From: Budorcas taxicolor
Lineage: Eukaryota > Chordata > Mammalia > Artiodactyla > Bovidae
Reading direction: 5' to 3'
Assembly (NCBI RefSeq): GCF_023091745.1
Contig: NC_068910.1
Coordinates: forward strand, 44,813,272 to 44,877,271
DNA length: 64,000 bases
Below, piece after piece: positions 11,275 through 21,690 of the stretch (within the stretch, counting starts at the first letter, position 1; each line of letters begins with the position of its first letter). Under the pieces are notes generated by a model, which saw only the letters and a list, made by a program, of their open reading frames with translations, made no database searches and was not told the DNA's origin. The position numbers were made by a program, and so were the translations under genes.

Positions 11275-12650
11275 GAAATTTAAAAATTTTTCTCATGGAA
11301 AGCCAGCAACAACAGAGTAAAAAGGCAATCCACAGAATGAGAGAGAATAGTTGCAAATCATAGCTGATAAGAGAGTAATATTCAGGCTGTAAAGAGAATG
11401 CCTATAACTCAGCAACAACAAGCTTAATTTTTAAAAGGGACAAAGAAATCAGACATTTTTCCAGAGAAGATAAGTAAATGGTCACAAAGCACATGAAAAA
11501 AAGCTCAATATCGCTCATCATTAGGCAAAAATGCAAATCAAAATGATGATGAAATTTACAGAGCTATCTCACATCCATTATGGTGGCTACCATTAAAAAA
11601 AAATCTTGAAATAACAAGTATTGGTGAAGATGTGGAAAAATTGGAACACTTATGCTTTGTTGGTGGGAATGTAAAATGGTACAGCTGCTGTGGAAAACAG
11701 TATGTTGGTTCCTCAAAAAATTAAAAATAGAATCACCATATGATCCAGCAATTACACTGGGTATATATCCAAAAGAATCGAAAGCAAGATCTGGAAGAGC
11801 TATTTGTATACCCATGTTCGTAGAAGCGTTATTTGCAATAGCTAAAACATGGAGGCAACCCAAATGTCCATTGACAGATAAATGCATAAGCAAAATGTGG
11901 TGCATCCATACAGTGAAATAGATATTGGCCTTAAAGGGAGGGAATTCTGCATTATGCCGCAACATGAATGAAACTTAGAACATTATGCCGAGTGAAATAA
12001 GCCAGTGAGTGAAAACAACAGATACTAGTTAAATAGAATAACAATTATAAGGTGTCTTTTTAAACTGGCTTGTAAATGTAACATTTTCACAACTGTGTCT
12101 GGTACCCAGTAAGGCCTGGATAAGTACCAGATAGATATATAGATAAAATCAAAATGGATTTGTAGAGCCGGGGGAAGAAAGAGACAAGGTTCTTCATTTA
12201 TATGAAAAAATAAACCAAGCAAATTATGAAAAACAGCTATAGTAATTGAAAGTTTGATGCTAGCATAGCTTGAGTAAATAGGATGAAGAATTTAGACTCC
12301 AGTGTCTATGGGAACTTAGTATATGATAAATGTGGCGTTTCAAATCAGTGACGAAATACTTATTGAGTCAAATACTGTATGATTCCACTTCTATGAGGTG
12401 CTTTTAGTAGTGAGAAATCATAGAGACATGGAGTAGAGTGGTAGCTGTGGGGACCTGGGGAGGAGGAATTATTGTTTAACATGTATAGAAGTTCACTGTT
12501 ACAAAATGAAGAGTTATGGAGATGCATGGTGGTGATGGGTATGCAATGTTGTTAAATACCACTCAACTGGACACTTAAAAATGATTAATATGGTAAATTT
12601 TGTGTGTATTTTCCACAATTTTTTTTAAATGGGGAAAAAGAGTTTAGAGT
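11275..12650 (+). mobile_element. Old L1 3' end (ORF2 C-terminus and 3' UTR)
   Basis: Antisense-free L1 phrases occur in order: 'aaatgcaaatcaaaatgatg', 'tgttggtgggaatgtaaaat', 'ccatatgatccagcaattac' and 'actgtatgattccacttct', then the 'ttaaatggggaaaaag' tail. The frame 11652-11921 keeps the ORF2 C-terminal motif LWKTVCWFLKKLKI. At 12040-12350 a segment normally found further 5' in L1 ('gggaacttagtatatgataa') interrupts the expected order, so the copy is rearranged. Confidence 0.88.
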
Positions 12651-12710
12651 TTAGAAACTACAGGTGGGGACAGAGGAAGAATCAGCCAGAAATGAAAATT
12701 CAAAACTGAT

Positions 12711-12990
12711 CTGGGAGACCTTGGTGGTCCAGTGATTAAGAATCTGCCTGCCAATGCAGGGGATGTGGGTTTGAACCTGGTCCAGGAAGATCCCACATGC
12801 TGTGGAGCAACTAAGCCTATGGAGCACAACTACCAAGCCCACACTCTGGAGCCCGTGCTCCGGATCAAGAGAAGCCACTACAGCGAGAAGTCTGTGCACC
12901 ACAGCCAGAGAGCAGCACCTCGCTGGCCACGAGAAACCGGTGCACAGCAGCGAAAGCCCAGCGCAGCCACATACAAATGAATAAGAATGC
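12711..12990 (+). mobile_element. CHR-2-type tRNA-Glu SINE
   Basis: 'ggtccagtgattaagaatc' and 'gtgggtttgaacctggtcc' form the tRNA-like head. 'tggagcaactaagcc' and 'tcaagagaagccactac' follow, then a GC-rich diverged end 'cccagcgcagccacataca'. It is near full length. Confidence 0.9.
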
Positions 12991-13004
12991 TAAAAAGCTC
13001 TATC

Positions 13005-13140
13005 AAAACCGACCCGGTTTCAAATCTCATCCAGTTTCTTAAATCCTGGATGGGCAATTAATCTCTCAGCCTCAGTGGCACCACATCTGTAGAATGGGAC
13101 CAATGAGAGAAACCCCCTGATGGGGTTTGCTGGAGCATTC
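13005..13140 (+). mobile_element. MIR SINE fragment
   Basis: The order 'cggtttcaaatctcatcc', 'gggcaattaatctctcagcc' and 'catctgtagaatgggacc' matches the MIR core in sense orientation. Confidence 0.75.
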
Positions 13141-13316
13141 CACACTCCAGGCAGAGTTGCAGTGACCCTAAGCGGGAGTGTCATGGGAACACTATTTCTT
13201 CAGCTATTAGCGTGATACATTTTCATTTTCTCCTTTATCATTTCCTTTTGCAGCCTCCCACCTGTGAGGCTGACATGAACCATGAGGTTTACTGCCCCCA
13301 AGGAAGGAGGAACAGA

Positions 13317-13390
13317 TGTTATTGATCAATGTTGAGATTCAAAGCTTGTTCGTGTGTTATTGATCAGTGTTGAGACTCAAAGTTTGTCCA
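13317..13390 (+). repeat. 38-bp-period tandem duplication
   Basis: The segment starting 'tgttattgatcaatgttgag' at 13317-13352 is repeated with a few substitutions at 13355-13390 ('tgttattgatcagtgttgag'). The two copies have diverged, so the duplication is not recent. Confidence 0.88.
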
Positions 13391-14634
13391 TGTTAATACA
13401 ATAGTCTTGACATTTGGACTTTTTGGAGAGAAATGTCTCTTTACCACCTTTAAACCCCTAAGAGCAAGGCCCGTGTACCCTAAGGTGTTATTATAAGCTC
13501 AGAGTATGACAGAGGGAGTGGGCTGCTGCCCACCAGGACCCCAGTGGATCACGGGAAGCAGGAAGCAGAGGGAGGAGAGAGGGCAAGGTACATGGATCCT
13601 GTCCTGCCTCCTTCAGGCAAAAGCGTGGAAGGGGCTTGCTGTGCTGTATAGGAAGAGAGGAGGGGCTTTGTTTCCCTCTGGGGAGGGGGTTCATGCTGGC
13701 CCTGGGTCCTTTGCCCTCCCATCCACATCACTCTTTGCCCTGCCCTATATCTCAGAGGGGCAGCCTCTGGGGGTCCTTGTCTCCCAGGCTCCCAGCTAAC
13801 CAGATGCTCTGGGTGGATATGGCTGGCAGCTGGAGGAAGAGAGAGGCCAGGGTGTTTCTCCCTTGCCTCTCTGCTTCAGGTCTCTGTGGTGTCCGATCTC
13901 TCAGGGGCCAGCAGGCCCTGGGCTCCGCTCACCTCCTCTCCTGAGGGCAGTGGTGGCTTCACACAACTGCTGATCTCTGAGTGCCTCACTCTGCTCTTTT
14001 TGGCTTTTTAATTCTCCCCTCATCTGTGTCACCACTGGCCAGTATTAAAATCCCTCTGTTTTAAATCCCCAAGTACCTTTTGTTTTCTGGTTAAATGCTG
14101 ACTGCTGTTGTAGGGACGTGGGAGCAGAATATTTCTCACCTAGCAACCCTAGGGGACACACCACTGAAAAGGTGGTGGTGCCGCACGCCTCTCTGCAGGG
14201 AAACCCTGAGCTTCTCTGAGCCCTTGGGTTGTCACATACCCTAGAAGGCTGAGATTTGGTCACAGCCATGGGGTCTAGAAGGCTGGACACTGGGGGGCAG
14301 CAACTGAGCCTGAGGGGCTATATAGCAGGACAGTGGGAGGATTACCAGGCTCTTAAAATCAATGAAGAGAGAGAAGGTCCCTGGCTCTAGCAGCCATAGC
14401 ATTGACCAGTGCCAAGAGGGCAGGCAGTGACCAGTGGACAGGAGACACCAGGTCCCCAGAGGCTAAGGAGGAGCCACAGCTCAGCACAAGGAAACCAGAC
14501 CCAGGTCTCCATCCCCATCCTTCTCTGCTGCCCGGACACAGTAAACACTCAGTGCATCCCTCAGCCTTCTTGGAGAGGAGGATCAAGGACAGCAGAAACT
14601 CAAAGGAGACTGGGGCCCTGAAATATCACTTATT
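13391..14634. other. Unassigned GC-richer non-coding DNA
   Basis: I see no recognised repeat. Overlapping open frames of about 80-134 codons occur on both strands at 13500-14806 without known motifs. This is expected in stop-poor GC-rich sequence. Confidence 0.5.
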
Positions 14635-14771
14635 TTTTTGTATTCATTTTCTTTTTTTCTTGGCCTCGCCATGCAGCATGTGGGATCTTAGTTCCCAGAC
14701 CAGGAATCGAACCCGTGCCCCCTGTATAAGGGAATATGGAGTCTTAATCACTGCACTAGCAGGGAAATTCA
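14635..14771 (-). mobile_element. CHR-1-type SINE with target-site duplication
   Basis: A T-rich tail, then 'gccatgcagcatgtgggatc', 'cagaccaggaatcgaaccc' and the reversed head 'agcagggaaattc', mark the short tRNA-Glu SINE. The flanks aaatatcacttatt (14621-14634) and aaatatcccttatt (14772-14785) form a 14-bp duplication with one mismatch. Confidence 0.92.
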
Positions 14772-15009
14772 AAATATCCCTTATTGACAAGTGCAGTTTT
14801 CCTTGATGCCTCATAGAGAAAGGGTGCATGAGGAAGGATAGCTCAATATGAAATTAAGAAGCCAACTTTTCCTTGCCAGGACTATTTTGTTATTACAGGC
14901 CATTATTGATGGCAGAGCAAGCACACAACCAACCCTTCCTGCTACCCCCTCCCCACTCTTTTATGTCCCTTGGAGCGCTTTGGATATGACCCGTATGTCA
15001 TGGTCTCTC

Positions 15010-15125
15010 TCCCACTGAGTTTTCTGTGGTTTGCTACTTTCAAGTCCTGAGGTTTGGGGCAAGCCATTTAACTTCCTTAAGTCTCAGTTTTCATGTCTGC
15101 AAAGTGGGGATAGTCCAGAGCATCT
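15010..15125 (+). mobile_element. MIR SINE fragment
   Basis: 'ggggcaagccatttaacttc', 'cttaagtctcagttttcatg' and 'tctgcaaagtggggatag' match the MIR core in order. Confidence 0.8.
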
Positions 15126-15429
15126 TTGTAACCTGAGTTTTCTTTATTTGGATCCTCAGAGGAACAGGGTTGCATGGCAAGCAAAAGTGAATGTAATGAT
15201 CAGATAATCACTTCTGAATGACAACTTATGAAATGGGTTCCCAGTGAAATGTCCCTTTTGTAGCTTGTAATGCAAATGCAAGGCAGATCAACTGCAAAGA
15301 GAAATCACATTATCTACAAAGATACAGAATTTCACAAAATTGAGAAAAGTGAAGTTGAAGAATTGCTAAAGTCACACACCAAGTTAACAAGAATGAGAAA
15401 ATCATGCAGAGTTAAAACTGTTTAAAATT

Positions 15430-16410
15430 GAGAAAAAATGGGCAGAAGACCTAAATAGACATTTCTCCATAGAAGACATACATATGGCCAACAGGCACAT
15501 GAAAATATGCTCCACATCATTAATTATTAGATAAATGCAAATCAAAACCATAATGAGGTATCACCTCAAACCAATCAGAATGGCTATCATCAAAACGTCA
15601 ACAAACAATAAATGCTGGAAAGGATGTGTAGAAAAGGAAGACCCCCTACACTGTTGGTGGGAATTTCAGATCAGAGTCGTATTGAAAATATAATTTCTAA
15701 AACATGAGACAAAACATATCTTCTTAATTTTAGTACAACCACTATGGAGAACAGTATGGAAGTTCCTTTAAAAACTAAAAACAGAGCTACCATATGATCG
15801 GGCAATTCCACTCTTGGGTATATATCTGGAAAAGATGAAAACTCTAATTCAAAAACATACATGCACCCCAGTGTTTATAGCAGCACTATTTACAATAGCC
15901 AAGGCATGAAAACAACCCAAGTGCCCATCAACAATCAGCCTAAAAAGATGAGTTGTATACACACACACACACATACACACAATGGAATATTAGCCATAAA
16001 AACAAAAAACTGTCATTTTCAGTAGCATGGATAGACTGAGAGAATATTATACTCAGAGTAGTAAAGCAGAGAAAGATAAATATTATATGATATCAGAGAT
16101 GAATCTTTACACAAAACAGAAATAGAAAACAAACATAGGTACCAAAGTGGGAAGGAGAGGAGAGGGGTAAATTAGGAGTTGGAGATTAACAAAGTATTAT
16201 ACATAAAATACAAAGTACCATACAAGTGCTTTGTTGATTAACAAAGCAACAAAGATTTATTGTATAGCACAGGGAACTATATTCAATATCTTATAATACC
16301 TATAATAGAAAATAATTTGGAAAAGTATATATAATGGAATCTCTTTGCTGTATACCTGAAACTAACATAATATTATAAATCAATTATACTTAAAATAAAA
16401 AACAGAAAAT
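15430..16410 (+). mobile_element. Ruminant L1 3' end with a foreign internal patch
   Basis: It starts at 'aaatgggcagaagacctaaa' and runs through 'tacactgttggtgggaa', 'ctaccatatgatcgggcaat', 'tgtatagcacagggaactat' and 'tatacctgaaactaacataa' to an A-rich tail. A 67-bp non-L1 stretch at 15667-15733 replaces the few bases normally between 'ggtgggaa' and 'tacaaccactatgg'. A CA run at 15960-15981 is an internal expansion. Confidence 0.93.
15667..15733 (+). repeat. Copy A of a dispersed local duplication inside an L1
   Basis: This 67-bp segment, containing 'aacatgagacaaaacatatc', matches 16544-16612 closely. L1 sequence surrounds it on both sides, so it looks like an inserted copy. Copy B sits in L2-like and unique DNA and is the likely template. 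Confidence 0.9.
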
Positions 16411-16469
16411 TGCAGAACGCTCGGAGGGGAAAGTAACAATTCATTCTTTGTTCTTTCTAAGAGTTGATC

Positions 16470-16600
16470 ATCATTTGTTCATTCATTCATTCAACAAATA
16501 CTTATTGCAGTATTTAGGCTGGCCCTAAATACTAGTAATATAGCAGATCAGGGTTGCATTGAAAACATAATTTTATAAAACATGAGACAAAACATATCTT
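16470..16600 (-). mobile_element. L2 LINE 3'-end fragment
   Basis: 'cattcattcattcaacaaat' and 'acttattgcagtatttagg', then 'tactagtaatatagcagatc', follow the reversed L2 3' end, as at 966-1062. Confidence 0.6.
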
Positions 16601-16612
16601 ACTAAATTTTAG
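16544..16612 (+). repeat. Copy B (probable source) of the local duplication
   Basis: It shares 'aacatgagacaaaacatatc' and its flanks with copy A at 15667-15733, with several substitutions and two one-base indels. Its surroundings are continuous non-L1 DNA. Confidence 0.9.
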
Positions 16613-16959
16613 TTTTACTTTTCAAGCTTAAAAAGATGACATTCTAATTTTTTTCACTACTTGAAATGACAGTTTGGTTCTCATTTTAAGTGAGTTGGCT
16701 TTAAGAGGGCTTTTCCAGACACGAGTTACCCTGTTTCCATTCTTCATAACTCCAAGAATGTTTTAGAGATTCAGAAATATTAGGTACCTGTCAACACTTC
16801 ACATTTTCTAACCAACATGACAGGGAAAAGTGGCTCCCCCCTGGGATCAACTCCTGTAGTTTGGCGTGACTTATTGCAGAAAAATGTCCCTCCTCCCCAA
16901 AGAAAGCCTATTATTTCTATTATTTTAGGTGTTGAGAGATCTCAGGTTATAGCATATTG
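16613..16959. other. Unassigned non-coding DNA
   Basis: No gene or repeat is recognised in this short AT-rich stretch. Confidence 0.5.
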
Positions 16960-17960
16960 GCATCATTGCTCCATAGGAGTTGTCACTCTTGTTCAATTGA
17001 TGTATTTTCCTTTTTATCCATGATCTATTCCCTTCTTCCCACAGGCATCCACTTCAATGTGTTTGATAAAAGCCCTCTGGTAGGATGTTTCCTTGTAGAA
17101 TATATGGTGTCGTTTTGTGTTTTAATTGGTATACATAGTATTGGGTAATGGAACTTGCTGTTTCCTTCTTTCTTCCCACTCAATACTGTGTTTTAAGACA
17201 TACACATGTTGTACAGCTAGTGTGTTGCTAGCTGCTGCAGGTTATGCCACGGTGTGTGTCCCAGTCACTTTACTCATTCCCCCTGAGAACAGGCCCCTGG
17301 ATTGCCTCCAGCTCACTGCTACTCACAGACTGAATAAAGATCCAGTAGAAGGGTCCCTGATCCTAGAGCATATACTAGACAGGCTTCCTGAATGACTGTC
17401 CTGCTTCACCCTCTCCCCAGCGGTGCATAAATGTGCCCATTTCCTCAAAACCTCATCAGCTCTTATTGTTAATTACCTTTCTATTTTTCTTCTCTTCTGG
17501 TGAGTGTAATATATTTTGTCCATTGTTTTAATTGCATTCTTCTGATTATTAATGAGTTTGAAAATCTGGTCTGTGAATTCACTCTACATATTCTTTGCCT
17601 GTTCTTTTCTGGCTTTCCTGTCTTTTTCCTGTTAATTTTCAGGAATTCTTTAAAGAGTATACAATTATTTTTTTATCTTTTTAAATCATTGCACATGTCT
17701 TTTCCCAGATTGAGACCTGTTTATCATATCTATCTATTGAACAGAAATCTTTTCACTTAATACAATTAAATCTATTGATTTGGAGGAGGAAGTCTTATGG
17801 TTGCCCAACTCTTGGCTACAGAGATATTCTTGTGTATTTTTCTCTATTGGCTTTACTATTTTTCCTTTCAGATTTGAAACTTAAACCAATCAGGGTATGA
17901 GATAGGGCTCCAGGTTTACTTTACCGCCCATAAGTTATTTTTTAAAACTCCAGTTTCCTT
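16960..17960 (-). mobile_element. Old L1/HAL1-like fragment
   Basis: Plus-strand text shows antisense L1 order: a 'ttaattgcattcttctgatt' block, 'aatgagtttgaaaatctggt', 'attctttgcctgttcttttc', 'tttcaggaattctttaaag' and 'ctattgatttggaggagg'. It is highly diverged, with no usable frame. Confidence 0.65.
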
Positions 17961-18507
17961 AACATCATCAACCAAACAATCCATCCTTTTCCTGTGCCCT
18001 TGTAAATAGTATGTTCATTAGTATACCAGCTTATCACATAAAGACAACCTGGTTCTATTGTGCCCTTTATTCTGTTCTTTTGCTTCTTCTGTTCTTCTTC
18101 TTTTGTTCTTCTGTTCTTTTTGCTTATCATTTTTTTTAACAAGCAGAGAAGCAACAATATTGATTTCAAGAATACAGGATAATTTTTAGAACTCAAGAAG
18201 AGCAATGTGGTGGAGCATCAAAAAGAGAACAAACAAAGAGTTCTTGCACTTTAGTTTGAATATTGGTTTGTGTCTTTAATTAAAAATTAAATTTATGTGT
18301 TACAGATTTCATAAGAGCTATGAGCCCTAATTCCCAGAAAAGATAAACGGATTCTTTCAGTAGTGGTGGGTTGTTTTGTTTAGTTTTTTTGATATCTCAC
18401 ATTTTATCTTTAAAAAATCTTGGGTTTTACATTTTGTTTCTTAATATCATATTTGCTGTAATATGAAAACCATATTTTAAAGGTCATCTATTTAAATTTC
18501 AAGGCCA
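17961..18507. other. Unassigned AT-rich DNA with a pyrimidine microsatellite
   Basis: Apart from the TTCTG-type tract at 18070-18122 I see only AT-rich sequence with no recognisable gene. Parts may be unrecognised old LINE. Confidence 0.5.
18070..18122 (+). repeat. Imperfect TTCTG/TTC pyrimidine microsatellite
   Basis: Repeated 'ttctgttctt' and 'cttcttctt' units form a nearly pure pyrimidine strand of about 50 bp. Confidence 0.8.
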
Positions 18508-19190
18508 CTGAACCTATACATAAAGAGCATGGTCTGTGCAGTCACAGGGAGCAGGATTCAAATCCTGCCTCCGCCACTCAGCATCTGTATAACATGTAGC
18601 AGCTTCCTACAGCTGCTGAAGGCTGCTATAATAAATCACCACAAACTTAAGAGACTTAAAGCAACACAAATCTTGTAGTTCTGGAGGTCGTAAGTCTAAA
18701 CCAGGTTGACAGGGCTATGTTTCTCCTGGAGGCTCTTGGGAAGAATACATGTCCTTGCCTTTCCAGCTTCTTTAGGATGCTCATGTATTCCTTGACTTTC
18801 GGCCCCACATTCTGCCCTCTGCTTCCCTTGTCACTTCTCCTTTTCTGATTCCACTGCCTACCTCTTTCCCTTCCAAGGTCTCTTGTGATTATTCTGGGTC
18901 TACTTTTAGATAATCCAAGATAATCTTTCCGTCTTAAAGTTCTTACCTTAATTACATCTGCACGTCCCTGTGCTTTGCAAAGTAACACTGTCAAAGGTTC
19001 TGGGGATTAGAACATACTCAGTTTCCTTTTTATGGGGGGTCATTAATCTGCTCACCACACTTTGGGCAGGTAACTTAACCTCTCTGAGTGCCAATTTCCT
19101 TATCTCTAAATTGGGGATGAAATGATAAGTAGGTGGTATTCGTTGGGATAATGTTTGGAACGGAGTGAGTCCTTAATAAATTGTATTAAA
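18508..19190 (+). mobile_element. MIR SINE split by a MaLR LTR
   Basis: The left part (18508-18595) has 'ggattcaaatcctgcctccg' and 'ccactcagcatctgtataac'. The right part (19062-19190) resumes with 'tttgggcaggtaacttaacc', 'tctctgagtgccaatttcc' and 'ggtcc'-free MIR 3' sequence to 'ccttaataaattgtatta'. The halves join exactly where MIR reads 'tagctgtgtgaccttgggc', so no MIR sequence was lost. Confidence 0.88.
18596..19061 (-). mobile_element. MaLR-type LTR inserted in a MIR
   Basis: Reversed LTR phrases are 'gctgctataataaatcacca', 'cttgtagttctggaggtcg', 'ccttgcctttccagcttc', 'gataatccaagataatcttt' and 'ccttaattacatctgcacg'. The element starts TG and ends CA, as LTRs do. No internal retroviral sequence is attached, so this is a solo LTR. 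Confidence 0.8.
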
Positions 19191-19206
19191 TAGGTTTTTT
19201 TTTTTT

Positions 19207-19285
19207 ATCCTCATAATGGTCCAGGAAGGTGCACCACATACTACAGTTGGAGAAATTCAGAGTAGATGAGTCAATTTGTTAGAGA
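19207..19285 (-). mobile_element. Possible MIR fragment
   Basis: 'atcctcataatggtccagg' and a diverged 'acagttggagaaattcag' follow the reversed MIR order. It is too short and diverged to be sure. A 12-13-base T-run precedes it. Confidence 0.35.
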
Positions 19286-19884
19286 AATGCTGAATTACTG
19301 AAGATAGTCATAACAGAACTGTATTAGTATTTCAATAATCAGTCTAATTAGAGCCCAGGGTTTGCCTGGTTGTCATTTTCTAATTGCTCTTCTGGTGAGT
19401 AAAGTCAGGGTGATTTACTCTGCATTTGAATCACATAACCTCCGATGTTCCCTGAATTCATCGGAAACCGAGATTTGATCACCAGCTCTCTTTTGCTTAA
19501 GAGCTGGCCCTGCAAGGTTTCAATAAAGAAAATCACAGAGGACTGAAAGAGTCTGGTGTTCATAAATCAAGGTCTGTGTGTGAGATCTCCAGGGATTTAA
19601 TTTGGCAAAAGGAAGTTCTCCAAATCAAGGCCTATTACAATTTGTGTCTAATCAGATTAAGGAGATCAAGGAAGAGGGGAGATCTTGTCATCTCTTGCAA
19701 GGCTGTACATTTCCAAAGCAGGAGCTGTCAGCAGGAGAAGGTTGTCCAGAGCAGGGTGGGAACACAGCTAGGGGATACAGAAACCACCAAGTCCAGGGAT
19801 ATCACAAGGCCAGCACCAAGAGCATCACAACCACAGAGAGATTGCCTTCTGGAGTATATCTCAGCATTTTAGAACCCTGAGAAT
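19286..19884. other. Unassigned non-coding DNA, possible conserved element
   Basis: I see no recognised repeat. The part 19325-19520 contains several ATTA cores ('cagtctaattagagccc', 'ttctaattgctcttctgg') and a 'ctgaattcatcggaaacc' segment. This non-repetitive texture is compatible with a regulatory element but does not prove one. Confidence 0.35.
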
Positions 19885-20310
19885 TCAGTTCTGGCCCCAG
19901 AGTTAGAGTGCCTATGTTTGAATATGATATTTTCTAGCTGTGGCCTTGGGTAGTGTTTTTATTTCTCTGTGCCTTGTCTGTGCGTGCTAAGTTGTTTCAG
20001 TTGTGTCTGACTCTTTGCGATCCCATGGACTATAGCCTACCAGGCTCCTCTGTCTGGGGATTCTCCAGGCAAGAATACTGGAGTGGATTGCGATGTGCTC
20101 CTCCAGGTGATCTTCCCAATCCAGGGATGGAACCCTTGTCTCAGGCATCTCCTGCATTGGCAGGAGGGTTCCTTACCATTAGCGACACCTGGGAAGCCTC
20201 AGTTTCTCATATGTTCAAAATGCTGATATTATCATCCACCTCCCTGAGTTAATCTGTTCAAGGTGCTGGGCCTTCACTCAGCCACAGCTAGTTATTAGCA
20301 TTGTCGTGAC
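19885..20310 (+). mobile_element. MIR SINE split by a Bov-tA
   Basis: The left part ends 'gctgtggccttgggtagtg' and 'tttctctgtgcct'. The right part resumes 'cagtttctcatatgttcaaa' and 'tgctgatattatcatccacc', continuing the MIR order. A minus-strand Bov-tA lies between. Confidence 0.8.
19978..20198 (-). mobile_element. Bov-tA SINE
   Basis: 'tgcgtgctaagttgtttcag', 'ccatggactatagcctacc', 'caggcaagaatactggagtg' and 'acacctgggaagcc' are the reverse-complement Bov-tA order. It is full length, with a short internal expansion near 20140. Confidence 0.95.
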
Positions 20311-20824
20311 TGCCTACCTCTAAAATGAACTGGATACTCTCTGAGGCTTGCAGGGGTTACATCATCCTGCTAATAATTAGGAATAGATAATCCAGGCTCC
20401 CCATCTAGAGCTGCTTCCACTGAAGAAAACTACAGTAAATTTGAAGGATGTTATAAGATTTCATTGGGAACATCAAGGGCAATATCTCCCTACTGTATAA
20501 TGATTGCAGAAGAGGCCAGGTTGCAAGTCTTAAAAGGGGAAGCTCCATCCACTGCTCTCTGCGATCAAATTCACCTCAGACTAAGTGGATTTAGAACATG
20601 GTGGCCAGGCCACTTTAGCAAGAGAGATGAAAAATGTACTCATCGCAGTAAGCTTGCTGCTGTAAAAAAAAAAAAAAAAAAAAAAAACCCACACCTTTCT
20701 GTGGTTTAACACAATTATTTCTCTGCCAAATCAAGTCCAGCACGGGTGTTTCTGCTGGGTGGGCAACTCCCATCCAAGAGGTGATTAGGGATCAGGTTCC
20801 TTCCATCCTGAGTTCTGGAAATGG
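20311..20824. other. Unassigned DNA with a 24-A run
   Basis: No gene or assigned repeat is present. A run of 24 A occupies 20664-20687 and could be the tail of an unrecognised plus-strand retrocopy. The segment 20485-20526 recurs at 22455-22496. Confidence 0.5.
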
Positions 20825-21035
20825 CACATTCAGACAGTAAAGAATCCACCTGTGATATAGGAGACCAAGGTTTGATCCCTGAGTCAGGAAGATTCCCTGG
20901 AGAAGGAAACAGCAACCCACACCAGTATCACTGCTTGGAGAATTCCATGGACAGAGGAGCCTGGAGGGCTACCAGGACCCTGGCAAGTCCATGGGATTGA
21001 AAAGAGTTGGACACAACTGAGTGACTAACTCAGAT
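20825..21035 (+). mobile_element. Bov-tA SINE
   Basis: 'cagtaaagaatccacctg', 'gtttgatccctgagtcagg', 'gacagaggagcctggagggc' and 'gagttggacacaactgagtg' give the sense Bov-tA order. An 11-base insertion-like difference lies near 20970. Confidence 0.93.
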
Positions 21036-21459
21036 CCAGTGGACTGCAGTTATCACGTGGACATGGCAGACTGCAAGGCAATCTGGGAAATGTGGTCTGG
21101 CTGTTGTTGCCAGGGGGCAGAGGAGCTAGAGTTGATTACTAACTAGTTGGTTTGGCTGTAGGCAGTGACATTTTTTTCAGAGGACTGAACACAATCTCAG
21201 ACCTGATTTCATCTGCCAGCTTCCCCTCAAGAGAGATCCCACCACCATCTCCCCTTAGACTCAGTGAACTGCTCAGCCAGAGGAAACCAAGGCTTGCCAT
21301 CTGCCCAAGATCACATGTCCTAATGAACCACCACAGATTTAGAGCTGATGGTACTTTTGGGGTTTTTTCAGATGGCAGGGAGAAGGAAGGAAAGACAAGG
21401 AAGTGGAGGATATTAAGCAAAAAAAGGTAGAAAGGGTAAGGGGAACAATTGCTTTGAAA
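21036..21459. other. Unassigned non-coding DNA
   Basis: No recognised gene or repeat is present. Two antiparallel open frames of about 92 codons (21139-21430) overlap each other and carry no known motif. Confidence 0.5.
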
Positions 21460-21690
21460 TTTAAAACATGATTTTTATTATGGAAGTGTTTAAGCATACA
21501 GAAAAGCAGAAAAATTTGTTTTTTAATATAAACATTTAAAGAGGTAAAAAGTACAATTCATTATGGAAAATTGTTAAGAGGGATAAAAAAAAATATCTAT
21601 GATTCTACCACTTCATTAGAGCCAGTTATTGCTACGGTATATTTCCTTCTAGACTTCCCCCCACCCACCCACCACCTTGATCATATGTTT
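21460..21690 (-). mobile_element. Candidate old L1 3'-region fragment
   Basis: 'atttttattatggaagtg', 'aagcatacagaaaagcag' and 'cggtatatttccttctagac' resemble a common old-L1 antisense 3' block. The same type occurs at 28200 onward. Confidence 0.5.

Noticed and set aside
14305..14325. TATA-like 'ggggctatatagcagg'
   Set aside because: A single TATA-like string without initiator, CpG context or downstream gene evidence is not sufficient.
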